A stretch of 46,528 nucleotides of DNA from assembly GCA_021824565.1 (NCBI GenBank), contig JAKAKL010000052.1:1-46528 (forward strand), given 5' to 3'. Shown here piece after piece: positions 14,880 through 21,979 of the stretch (position 1 is its first letter; each line of letters begins with the position of its first letter). The stretch comes from Bacteroidota bacterium. GTDB lineage: Bacteria; Bacteroidota; Ignavibacteria; Ignavibacteriales; Ignavibacteriaceae. Position numbers and translations under genes: made by a program. The notes below the pieces were generated by a model that searched no databases, was not told the DNA's origin, and worked only from the letters and a program-made list of their open reading frames with translations.

Positions 14880-17069
14880 ATGGCTCTTTTTGAAGTTGAA
14901 TTGGCATCGCAGTGGTTAAGACATCAGTTGCAAAAGAATATTAGCGTTCATTTCAAATTTCTATCTGTTTGCCGCTTCTTCTCACTTTTCGTCGACAACG
15001 AAGATCAATCAAAATATATTTCTTATTATATTCAGTTTAAGGATGATATTGTTTCACTTATTAAAGATTTCCAGTTTAACTACTGCACGCCGGAAGAAAT
15101 TGACGAATTAAAAAATATTGTCGATAAAGTTTATACCGTATTTCCTACAGCAGATATTCACGAAAAAGAAAAGATTCATAGCGCTCTTGACAGCGCAAAA
15201 GGAAAAATACTCCGATTCTTAAACGAAGAGCCTTTGAGACAAAGTGAAAATGGCTGTTCAGAGAATTATTCAATAAACCAGGTGCTGATAGAAAATGATC
15301 CTAATTCCAAGCTTAATGCGGGCATAATTGAAAAGCTGAGAATTACTACTTCTAAGAATGAACTTCCCGGATATAAGGATAAGATTTCATTTGAAAATAA
15401 TTTTGAAGATAGAGATAATAGTATTGCCGGTATGATGGAAAAAGTAGTTGCGCTCTCCCGGAAAGAAGCTGAAGAAAAGATTAAGAATATCGGGTGCTAT
15501 AATTTCAACTTTTATTTCGAGCAGAGAGAATTTATATATACGGGCACTTCAATGGGACTTGGCGTTGCAGTACTAACTTTCAATTCAATACTGCGCGCTC
15601 AATTATATAAGTTATATTACAAATTTAGGAACGACGTAGTATTGGGCTGTGCGATTGATACGAACGGATTTTTAGTCCCTCTTGAGGATGATGTACTAAA
15701 GTTGAAATTAAAAACAGTTTTTTATTCTTCGTACAAAAAATTTGTAATCCCGGAACAAAATATTATTGAAGCAAGAAAGTATCTGGAAGAATTGAATTCT
15801 AAATACTCGAACAGGAAGCTTGAATTAATTCCTATTAAACATTACATGAATCTTTTTAAAAATCTGGATATTGTTGAAATCTGCAAACTTAAATTGAAAG
15901 AAAAACTTAAGGCTCATTATAATCAATATCATGTGATTACAAATTCAGCTTTAACATTATTAATCCTAGTTGTTCTGATTATTCTTGAAATCAAAGTAAT
16001 TATTCCTGAAATGGATCGGAATCCGGTCTATACTGAAATGAAAAATAATAGGTTTGTTGCTTTAAATAAATTTGGTAAAAATGTTTGGATGTCTGATGTT
16101 CTAAGTAGACAGGACATGGATACATTTAATAATTCGTCAATAATAGCAAAGCGGTTTATATTAACAGACATTGATAACGACGGCAGAAATGACATTTTGC
16201 TGCTTATAAACAAGGGAAATGATGTTATGGCTAAAAGAACAGTTTATTGCTTTAATGCCGATGGTTCGACAAAATGGAAAACTGTTTTCCCCGATAAGGA
16301 CTCTCTTTACGGAAATGATTATTGCAGTAATGATATAACAACAAGTTTCATGTATTTATTGGACAATAATAAGAAGAAGAATATTTTTGTTGTTTATAGA
16401 GTCTGCGTTCTCTACCCTACATATATTGCTAAACTTAATTCGCAAGGTAAAATAAATTCTGAATTTTATAATTCCGGAGCTATTGATCAAATAGTCGGCT
16501 GCAATTTTATAGACAGCAGTAAAGAAGAATTAATTTGCGGCGGAATTAATAATGATCTTAATAAATCAGGTGTGCTAATTGTATTTGATCCCGATTATGT
16601 TGCCGGCTGTTCGCCAGGATACCGCTATCCTAAGAATTATTCAAAAGGGCTGATGAAATATTATCTTCTGTTTCCTAAGACTGATGTCGGTAAGTTCAGC
16701 AACGTTGGAATAAACGAGGTTGACCTAATTGAGATTCACGGAGATAGGATTGTAGCTTATGTAAGTGAGATGGACACATTTATTGACAAGGATAATCAAG
16801 TGCAGCGGCAGAGATATGTTACTATTTATACGCTTGATAAATTGTTTAATGTTTTGCATGTGGAAACCAGCTCCGAGTTCGATGCAAGGTACCAGCAGCT
16901 TGTATATGAAGGAAAGCTTAAGCCCGTAAAAAATTGGAAAAAATATAAAGAGAAGCTAGCATCGCAGGTACGCTGGTGGGACGGCGACAAGTTTGTTAAT
17001 CATCCGGTAATGAACAAATATTATTTAGAGAGAACCTGCCTGTCGGCAAGGCAGGTTCGAGGAAATTAG
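14880..17069 (+). CDS. Membrane protein with Lon-protease-like domain and extracytoplasmic calcium-motif propeller region
   Basis: 729 residues; not a family I know. Residues 1-200 are helical. Residues about 205-330 align by eye with the proteolytic (S16) domain of Lon: TGTSMGLGVAVL against DGPSAGIAM, and IDTNGFLVPL..VLKLKL against ITLRGQVLPI..KEKLL. Ser224 and Lys274 fall where the Lon Ser-Lys dyad sits, while the usual TGE before that strand reads GCA. No ATPase domain is present. One membrane helix (about 354-376) follows a Lys-rich stretch, predicting N-terminus inside and C-terminus outside. The outer part has DIDNDGRND (430-438), an FG-GAP/VCBS calcium motif, and further beta-propeller-like repeats. 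The last ~15 residues and the stop come from repeat DNA (17032-17069). Proteolytic activity is inference. Confidence 0.82.
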   Translation: MALFEVELASQWLRHQLQKNISVHFKFLSVCRFFSLFVDNEDQSKYISYYIQFKDDIVSLIKDFQFNYCTPEEIDELKNIVDKVYTVFPTADIHEKEKIHSALDSAKGKILRFLNEEPLRQSENGCSENYSINQVLIENDPNSKLNAGIIEKLRITTSKNELPGYKDKISFENNFEDRDNSIAGMMEKVVALSRKEAEEKIKNIGCYNFNFYFEQREFIYTGTSMGLGVAVLTFNSILRAQLYKLYYKFRNDVVLGCAIDTNGFLVPLEDDVLKLKLKTVFYSSYKKFVIPEQNIIEARKYLEELNSKYSNRKLELIPIKHYMNLFKNLDIVEICKLKLKEKLKAHYNQYHVITNSALTLLILVVLIILEIKVIIPEMDRNPVYTEMKNNRFVALNKFGKNVWMSDVLSRQDMDTFNNSSIIAKRFILTDIDNDGRNDILLLINKGNDVMAKRTVYCFNADGSTKWKTVFPDKDSLYGNDYCSNDITTSFMYLLDNNKKKNIFVVYRVCVLYPTYIAKLNSQGKINSEFYNSGAIDQIVGCNFIDSSKEELICGGINNDLNKSGVLIVFDPDYVAGCSPGYRYPKNYSKGLMKYYLLFPKTDVGKFSNVGINEVDLIEIHGDRIVAYVSEMDTFIDKDNQVQRQRYVTIYTLDKLFNVLHVETSSEFDARYQQLVYEGKLKPVKNWKKYKEKLASQVRWWDGDKFVNHPVMNKYYLERTCLSARQVRGN
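17032..17058. repeat. 10-bp palindrome overlapping the 3' end of the Lon-like gene
   Basis: GAACCTGCCT (17032-17041) and AGGCAGGTTC (17049-17058) are perfect complements around a 7-base loop. It lies inside the reading frame, encoding the last residues (RTCLSARQVR). Similar CCTGCCTG...CAGGCAGG hairpins are frequent intergenic repeats in Bacteroidota genomes, from memory. Confidence 0.75.
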
Positions 17070-17083
17070 TGTTAATTCGCGGC
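17065..17083. repeat. Solo terminal repeat, right-end orientation
   Basis: ATTAGTGTTAATTCGCGGC matches the reverse complement of the family end GCCACGAATTAACACTAAT with one difference. Its TTAG supplies the TAG stop codon (17067-17069) of the upstream gene. Confidence 0.75.
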
Positions 17084-17093
17084 GGAAAAACAA

Positions 17094-17531
17094 GCCACGA
17101 ATTGACACTAATTATCACTAATTAAAAAATGGCAAACTTAATTTATAAGGATGAGTTTTATAAGATAATCGGGATGTGCATGGAAGTGCACCTGAATTTA
17201 GGTCCGGGTCTTCTGGAAATTGTTTACAAGGATGCGTTGGAATATGAATTTCAAATGAATAAAATTCCTTATGAACGAGAAAAAGAATTTTTAGTTGAAT
17301 ATAAAAACAAAATACTGTCGCATAAATTTTATGCGGACTTTGTTGTATATGAAAATATAATTTTGGAAGTAAAGGCAGTAAGAGGATTAGCCGAAGATTT
17401 CACAAAATTAGTTTTAAATTATATGGCTCTTGCAAAAAGTAAATTGGGAATATTAATTAACTTCGGAGAAGATTCACTCAAGTATAAAAGATTCGTGTTA
17501 TAATTCGAGTTAATTAGTGTTAATTATTGGC
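17094..17531. mobile_element. 438-bp unit with terminal inverted repeats carrying a GxxExxY gene
   Basis: The left end GCCACGAATTGACACTAATT (17094-17113) and the right end AATTAGTGTTAATTATTGGC (17512-17531) are inverted copies of the same sequence and enclose exactly one gene, with little extra DNA. The left end continues as ATCACTAATT, matching a second motif of the family. An empty 51-bp version lies at 18690-18740. No transposase is encoded, so any movement would depend on a factor supplied elsewhere. Confidence 0.6.
17129..17503 (+). CDS. GxxExxY family protein (PD-(D/E)xK nuclease-like fold)
   Basis: 124 residues, full length for the family. The name-giving motif is GLLEIVY (27-33). A nuclease-like core follows: Asp70 in FYADFVV and Glu80-Val-Lys82 in LEVKA, the arrangement of the PD-(D/E)xK superfamily. 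The biological role of the family is unknown. The ATG lies five bases after the left repeat end, with no Shine-Dalgarno sequence, and the stop is about 10 bases before the right repeat end, so gene and repeat look like one unit. Confidence 0.9.
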   Translation: MANLIYKDEFYKIIGMCMEVHLNLGPGLLEIVYKDALEYEFQMNKIPYEREKEFLVEYKNKILSHKFYADFVVYENIILEVKAVRGLAEDFTKLVLNYMALAKSKLGILINFGEDSLKYKRFVL

Positions 17532-17541
17532 TTAACTACCC

Positions 17542-17572
17542 GCCACTAATTAACACGAATTTTCACTAATTA
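17542..17572. repeat. Solo terminal repeat, left-end orientation
   Basis: Starts GCCACTAATTAACACGAAT and continues TTTCACTAATTA, matching the 30-base end of the GxxExxY unit closely. It lies 10 bases after the right end of that unit, with no matching partner end downstream before 18690. Confidence 0.7.
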
Positions 17573-17647
17573 AAAATTACACACCTCAAAATTCCTTCTT
17601 TTTAGTAGCCTTTAAAAGTGTGGAGTATAATCTATATAAACGGTAGA

Positions 17648-17899
17648 ATGAATTTGAAATACGATTAGTTCAATTTATTATATGTTAAATTCAAATTGCC
17701 GTAAGCAATTTTCAATTTTTTTTTAACAATATTCAATCTACTTAAAGCTATTTTCAATTTAAATGAAAGTCTTTTCAATTTGTTTCGAGCTAAGTTCAAT
17801 TTAAAGAATGCTTAATTCAATTTGAAAGAAGCGTAGTACAATTTAAAGAATGCTTCTTCCAAATTGAAATGAGTGAGTTCCAATTTAAAATGAACATTC
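17648..17899. repeat. Tandem array: 12 degenerate copies of a 21-bp unit
   Basis: Units begin every 21 bases (17669, 17690, 17711, 17732, 17753, 17774, 17795, 17816, 17837, 17858, 17879; a weaker first copy at 17648). The core is TTCAATTTAAAGAA followed by a variable 7 bases often containing GCTTA. Register is kept through all copies. All frames but one are broken by stops, so it is not a coding heptad repeat. The A/T tracts recur every two helical turns, so the DNA may be bent. No spacers of CRISPR type are present. Confidence 0.85.
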
Positions 17900-18067
17900 T
17901 TTTTTTCGAAAATGCTGATTTTGGCAAAATTTGTCATCCAACTAAGCGTAAAACGTTCAGTGCTCTATGCACTTTACTCTTTGCGCTATGCAAAAGTAAC
18001 AACTTTTAATTCCGGCTTATTCAACCAATGAATTAAATTAACATAATAATAAATAACGGAGTAAATA
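17900..18067. other. Non-coding stretch between the 21-bp array and the FN3 gene
   Basis: I see no gene here. It contains the near-duplicate words TGCTCTATGCACTTT and TTGCGCTATGC (about 17960-17992), a low-complexity pattern, and then an AT-rich leader with CGGAG 8 bases before the ATG at 18068, which probably serves as ribosome binding site. Confidence 0.6.
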
Positions 18068-18682
18068 ATGATACAGTATTTTTCAGAAGTTTCAGAAAGG
18101 CTTAATGGATTTAAAAAAGGAATGGATAAAGAGCCTGATTTATGGCAGAATCAGCCGGAAGGTCCGGCAAAGGTGCAGGAAAAAATTACTTTAATCGACG
18201 CTAAGGAAAAGGAGGTGGCAGATTTGAAAGATCTTCTTTCCGTAAAGCAGGCAGAGGGACATGCACTTGTTAATGAAGTAACCGAATATGCGGACAGGAT
18301 TGAGTCTACGATCATCGGTCAGGTTGGTACTTCGATTGAACGGTTAACTCCGTATGGAATTAAACCGAGGAAAACTGCAGTAAGAAAGCCGTCTCCTTCT
18401 AAAATATTACTACCTGTTCTTGCGGATGACACAGACGGTATCGGCTTTATTGTTTCAACGCAGACTGATCCGGATGCAGAACATTACGAATGGCACAAAG
18501 GTCTTGGCGCCGATCCATCAAAAACGGATATTATTCCTGAAATGAAGTTCTTCAAAATTTCTAAGAAGACTTCTTTTGTCGACGACGACGTACCTAAAGG
18601 CGTTAGGGTATTTTATAAAGTGCGTGCGGTTAATGGCGCCGGGCAGGGACCTTGGAGCGAAGCGGTTAGCAGAGTGCAGTAA
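18068..18682 (+). CDS. Protein with helical N-terminus and C-terminal FN3-like domain
   Basis: 204 residues. Residues 1-95 are helical and charged (EKEVADLKDLLSVKQAEGHA), with coiled-coil character. Residues about 115-204 form a fibronectin type III-like domain ending in VFYKVRAVNGAGQGPWSEAV, the typical 'Y.yrVrAvN..G.g.WSe' strand. There is no signal peptide, which is unusual for an FN3 protein. GGAG precedes the ATG. The gene is isolated between the 21-bp array and a 51-bp repeat unit. Function unknown. Confidence 0.85.
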   Translation: MIQYFSEVSERLNGFKKGMDKEPDLWQNQPEGPAKVQEKITLIDAKEKEVADLKDLLSVKQAEGHALVNEVTEYADRIESTIIGQVGTSIERLTPYGIKPRKTAVRKPSPSKILLPVLADDTDGIGFIVSTQTDPDAEHYEWHKGLGADPSKTDIIPEMKFFKISKKTSFVDDDVPKGVRVFYKVRAVNGAGQGPWSEAVSRVQ

Positions 18683-18689
18683 AAAGTAA

Positions 18690-18740
18690 GCCACGAATAT
18701 TCACGAATTGAATTAGTGAAAATTAGTGTTAATTCGTGGC
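18690..18740. repeat. 51-bp empty inverted-repeat unit (MITE-like)
   Basis: GCCACGAAT (18690-18698) and ATTCGTGGC (18732-18740) are perfect inverted ends. The right half, read in reverse, gives GCCACGAATTAACACTAAT then TTTCACTAATT, nearly identical to the left end of the GxxExxY unit at 17094. It begins 7 bases after the stop codon of the FN3 gene. Confidence 0.75.
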
Positions 18741-18772
18741 TGGATATATTCATCTTACATGTAGGTGTGTTT

Positions 18773-19492
18773 ATGCAAAAAGTAATACTGTTAGCTTTTA
18801 TATCATTATTATTATTCATTTCTTCTTGTAAAAAGAAAAGCAATCCAACCGGACCTGAAGACAATCTGCCAACGCAGGGATTGATTGCTTATTATCCCTT
18901 TAACGGTAATGCTAATGATGAAAGCGGGAATCATTATGATGGAGCTATTCACGGAAATATTCAGTTTACAAATAATGGCGCATATTTTCCAGGGACATTG
19001 ACCGATTATATAACAGTTTCAAATTTCCCTGCAATAACACAGAGCTTTAGCATCACCACACATATACAGCCATTAATTCTTTCATGGAATCCAATTGTTG
19101 AGAAAAGTAATGGTACAACCGAAGAGCCTTTATCGTTTTGGATAGGCAATACACAAGTAGGTGTCGATTTAAATGCTTTTACAAATTCATCGCCTGACAG
19201 ATTCTCCTGTATGAAAGACACCTCTCTATCTATAAACAAGATGTATTTTTTAACCAGTACGTATGATTACGTAAATGGAGTAATAAAAATTTATATAGAT
19301 GGAAAAGAAGTCAAGGAGAGTTCAACTCATGTACCTGTACATTCAAACGGATCTCAACTGTTATACTTTGGGGAAAGTTTTTTGGGTACGCAAGAAACTT
19401 TTAAAGGTTATATGCGTGATATTCGCATATTTAATCGTGCATTGATCGATTCAGAAATTCAATCTCTTTATCATGAAGGCGGATGGAAGTAG
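18773..19492 (+). CDS. LamG-like lipoprotein (concanavalin-A-like jelly roll)
   Basis: 239 residues from the chosen start. The ATG at 18773 begins a lipoprotein signal (MQKVILLAF... lipobox FISSC, then KKKSN) and has AGGTG upstream. A longer frame from 18716 would start within repeat DNA and put unrelated residues before the signal. The mature part begins GLIAYYPFNGNANDESGN and ends GYMRDIRIFNRALIDSEI, the hallmark start and end of Laminin_G_3 domains, which often bind glycans. It is probably anchored to an outer membrane and is first of five exported-protein genes. Confidence 0.88.
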   Translation: MQKVILLAFISLLLFISSCKKKSNPTGPEDNLPTQGLIAYYPFNGNANDESGNHYDGAIHGNIQFTNNGAYFPGTLTDYITVSNFPAITQSFSITTHIQPLILSWNPIVEKSNGTTEEPLSFWIGNTQVGVDLNAFTNSSPDRFSCMKDTSLSINKMYFLTSTYDYVNGVIKIYIDGKEVKESSTHVPVHSNGSQLLYFGESFLGTQETFKGYMRDIRIFNRALIDSEIQSLYHEGGWK

Positions 19493-19592
19493 CTAAAACC
19501 TAAATTAACTAAAATTTGGAAAGCTTTGAATATTGTATTTAAATAAAAATGAAAAAAATGAGACAATATATAATAACCCAAGCGAGGAGAAA

Positions 19593-20480
19593 ATGAAAAC
19601 CCATGTACCAATCCTATTTATTTTTCTTTTTTTAGCCGGAAAGAATTTTGCACAACCAGCATTAACGTCGCCAGCAGATGGAAGCGAAGGAGTGTCTACG
19701 GCACCGTTGATAATATGGTCGAGTGTTCCGAATGCGAATGCTTATTATTTAAAAGTTACTACAGGCAATCCGCAAGATGCTTCTATATTTGATGGTAATG
19801 TAGGAAATAGGATTTCCAAAAAACTTAGCAAATTGAATAACAACACTAATTATTATGTTCAACTTTGGTCTTCAACAAACGGCGGAACCAATTGGTCGCC
19901 TGCTTCGGCAAATTATAGTTTTAAAACAGAAGTATACACCGCACCTGAAAGAACACAAACAGCGCCTGTTTACAATAATTATTCGCAAAGAGGTTCAAAC
20001 ATAAAAAATAGCGGTATTAAAGCGGGAATAATATTTCCAATTGGCAGTTGGTCTTCAGATTACGGCATGGGATTTACTGTCGCCGATTTAACCAAATGGA
20101 ATATTTCAAGTAATGTAAGAATTCTTGGACGGATGGAATTAACTTTTTTCGATGGAAAGGAAGTCAAGCCTTATCAAAGTTCAAACTATTCATACATAAC
20201 TAATCCTTTTGGAATAATTACTGCCGGATCGGGAATTGAATTTAGCTTTGATCCGGATTACACAGTATATGCTATTGCCGACTTCCCTTCATTAAATCTT
20301 ATAATCATGGATAGCTCTATGCCGCGGGTTGGTTTTGGAATTGGATTTGGCTTTGAGACTTCATGGAATAAGGCAGTTTTTGATGTTGCTGTCCGGGGTA
20401 ATTTATACAACGCGTTTCTATATTACAAATCCGAAGAATCAATTGCCGGAATACAATTAGATTTTAGCGCTGCATTTTAG
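19593..20480 (+). CDS. Exported protein with FN3-like domain and C-terminal beta-rich domain
   Basis: 295 residues from the start at 19593, chosen because GAGGAG sits 4-9 bases upstream and the signal peptide MKTHVPILFIFLFLAGKNFAQ begins there. Residues about 22-115 form an FN3-type module (SPADGSEGVSTAPLIIWSSV and YYVQLWSSTNGGTNWSPA). The remaining ~150 residues are glycine- and aromatic-rich strands that could form a small membrane barrel (GIEFSFDPDYTVYAIADF, VGFGIGFGFETSW, ending FSAAF). Function unknown. Confidence 0.85.
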   Translation: MKTHVPILFIFLFLAGKNFAQPALTSPADGSEGVSTAPLIIWSSVPNANAYYLKVTTGNPQDASIFDGNVGNRISKKLSKLNNNTNYYVQLWSSTNGGTNWSPASANYSFKTEVYTAPERTQTAPVYNNYSQRGSNIKNSGIKAGIIFPIGSWSSDYGMGFTVADLTKWNISSNVRILGRMELTFFDGKEVKPYQSSNYSYITNPFGIITAGSGIEFSFDPDYTVYAIADFPSLNLIIMDSSMPRVGFGIGFGFETSWNKAVFDVAVRGNLYNAFLYYKSEESIAGIQLDFSAAF

Positions 20481-20499
20481 TTAATGGAAAGCATGCAAA

Positions 20500-21102
20500 A
20501 TGAAAAACATAATTCTAACTATAATTATTATGCTGCTCTCTTTTGTCGGATGCAAAAAGTATTCGGATAATCCGGTGGGACCAAGCGGCTCAACTGGGTT
20601 TTATAATTTGAAAATTGGGAATTCTATAACTGAAATTTGGAATGAATACTCAACCATTAATAACAAAGATTCTTTGATAAAACAGTATGAATTTACTAGC
20701 ACAATATTAAGAGATACTGTTTTCGGAGGCTTTACATGGTACTCTGATAATGACAAATGGTATCCTGATGAGATTTGGATAGCTAATAAAAACGATGGTT
20801 TTTGGCAGGCAGATAGACAGACCGACGGTAGCTTTGATGTTTCTATGATTTTTAAATTTCCATGTAAAAAAGGAGATTCATTTACATCTATTGGTGGAAA
20901 TATATGTCAAGTAATTTCGATAGATACTACGATATCAGTTACTGCTGGTACATTTAAATGCATCCAATATAGATTAATTGGGAAACAACCTTCATGGACT
21001 GAAGATTCTTTTATATCTCCCGGTATTGGCGGGATCAAAGATATCTCCATAGCTTATCAATCAAAAATAGTTATTGAATTAAAAAGTTATTCTTTCAAAT
21101 GA
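20500..21102 (+). CDS. Lipoprotein of unknown function
   Basis: 200 residues. A lipoprotein signal ends in the lipobox SFVGC followed by KKYSDNPVGP, a pattern much like the other lipoprotein in this cluster (CKKKSNPTGP). The mature part is beta-rich with no domain I recognise. GGAAAG precedes the ATG, and the gene starts 19 bases after the previous stop, so it probably lies in the same transcript. Confidence 0.82.
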   Translation: MKNIILTIIIMLLSFVGCKKYSDNPVGPSGSTGFYNLKIGNSITEIWNEYSTINNKDSLIKQYEFTSTILRDTVFGGFTWYSDNDKWYPDEIWIANKNDGFWQADRQTDGSFDVSMIFKFPCKKGDSFTSIGGNICQVISIDTTISVTAGTFKCIQYRLIGKQPSWTEDSFISPGIGGIKDISIAYQSKIVIELKSYSFK

Positions 21103-21134
21103 ATTTAAATATGTAAAAAATACAAGGAGTTAAT

Positions 21135-21968
21135 ATGAAAAAAATATTTTTACTTTTCGTTTTAGTTGCAGCAATAACAGCAACTCTATCTGCACGTATT
21201 ATTAAGGTAGACATAAACGGTTCAGGGCAATTTACTTCTATAAACACAGCAGTTATAAATGCTGTTGCAGGCGATACTATAAAAGTTTTACCCGGCTCTT
21301 ATTTTGAACAGGTAACGATTAATAAAAATGTTGTTGTTATAGGATCAGGATTTGAAACTACAATGATAAATAGTAATGTAAATCCTACAGTTGTTATTAG
21401 TGCTGGCAAAATTCTGTGGTTCAATATTTCTTCAGCTTCAGGAGATGGAATTCAAGTTTCAGGCACAAGTGCGATTATTTCAAATTGTGTAATAAGAGGC
21501 TGCATGATTAATGGGATTAATGGACTGACAGGTGGAAGTATCACCACAGTTATAAATTGTGTGCTGATGAATGATGGTAACGATGGAATAATAGCCCAAA
21601 ATGGAGCTATAATTAATGCTACGAATTGTATTGCTTGGAATTGCGGTCTTGGGTATTTCACGAAAAATGGAGGAGTAGTTAACATTTCGTATTGCGACGG
21701 GTCTACTTATTTTACGAATGGGAATCAATCTGGATTGATAAATCTTGATCCACAATTTGTGTCCTCTTCAGATTTCCATATTTCTCAAGGCTCACCTTGC
21801 TGGGATAAAGGTAATCCTTCTTTGCTTGATCCGGATGGTTCGCAAAGCGACATGGGTTATTTTGGCGGACCGGATTGTCCTATTTATCCAGTTGTAAAAA
21901 GTGTAAAAATAATTCCGCAGCAAGACGGCTCAATTCAAATACAGGCAACCGGCGTTGCTAATTATTAA
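21135..21968 (+). CDS. Exported right-handed beta-helix protein (pectate-lyase-like fold)
   Basis: 277 residues with a signal peptide ending LSA. The start of the mature part (INTAVINAVAGDTIKVLPG.Y.E) is the classic opening of DUF1565/pectin-lyase-like beta-helix proteins, followed by short turns such as GDGIQVSGTSAIISNCVIRG and GNDGIIAQNGAIINATNC. It ends with the PQF...SPCWDKGNP cap seen in such proteins. Catalytic residues of real polysaccharide lyases are not evident. AAGGAG precedes the ATG. It has no T9SS domain of its own. Confidence 0.85.
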   Translation: MKKIFLLFVLVAAITATLSARIIKVDINGSGQFTSINTAVINAVAGDTIKVLPGSYFEQVTINKNVVVIGSGFETTMINSNVNPTVVISAGKILWFNISSASGDGIQVSGTSAIISNCVIRGCMINGINGLTGGSITTVINCVLMNDGNDGIIAQNGAIINATNCIAWNCGLGYFTKNGGVVNISYCDGSTYFTNGNQSGLINLDPQFVSSSDFHISQGSPCWDKGNPSLLDPDGSQSDMGYFGGPDCPIYPVVKSVKIIPQQDGSIQIQATGVANY

Positions 21969-21979
21969 TCGGAGGAATT

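Noticed and set aside
17648-17899. CRISPR array
   Set aside because: The 21-bp copies are contiguous with no unique spacers, the units are degenerate, and no cas genes are in the window.
17960-17992. TGCTCTATGC / TGCGCTATGC near-repeat as a regulatory site
   Set aside because: Low-complexity similarity with only two copies; nothing supports a function.
17795-18010. Open frame through the last 21-bp copies (heptad-like Gln-Phe-Lys-Glu repeats)
   Set aside because: An in-frame stop just before 17795 and no good upstream start codon or ribosome site; the earlier copies contain stops.
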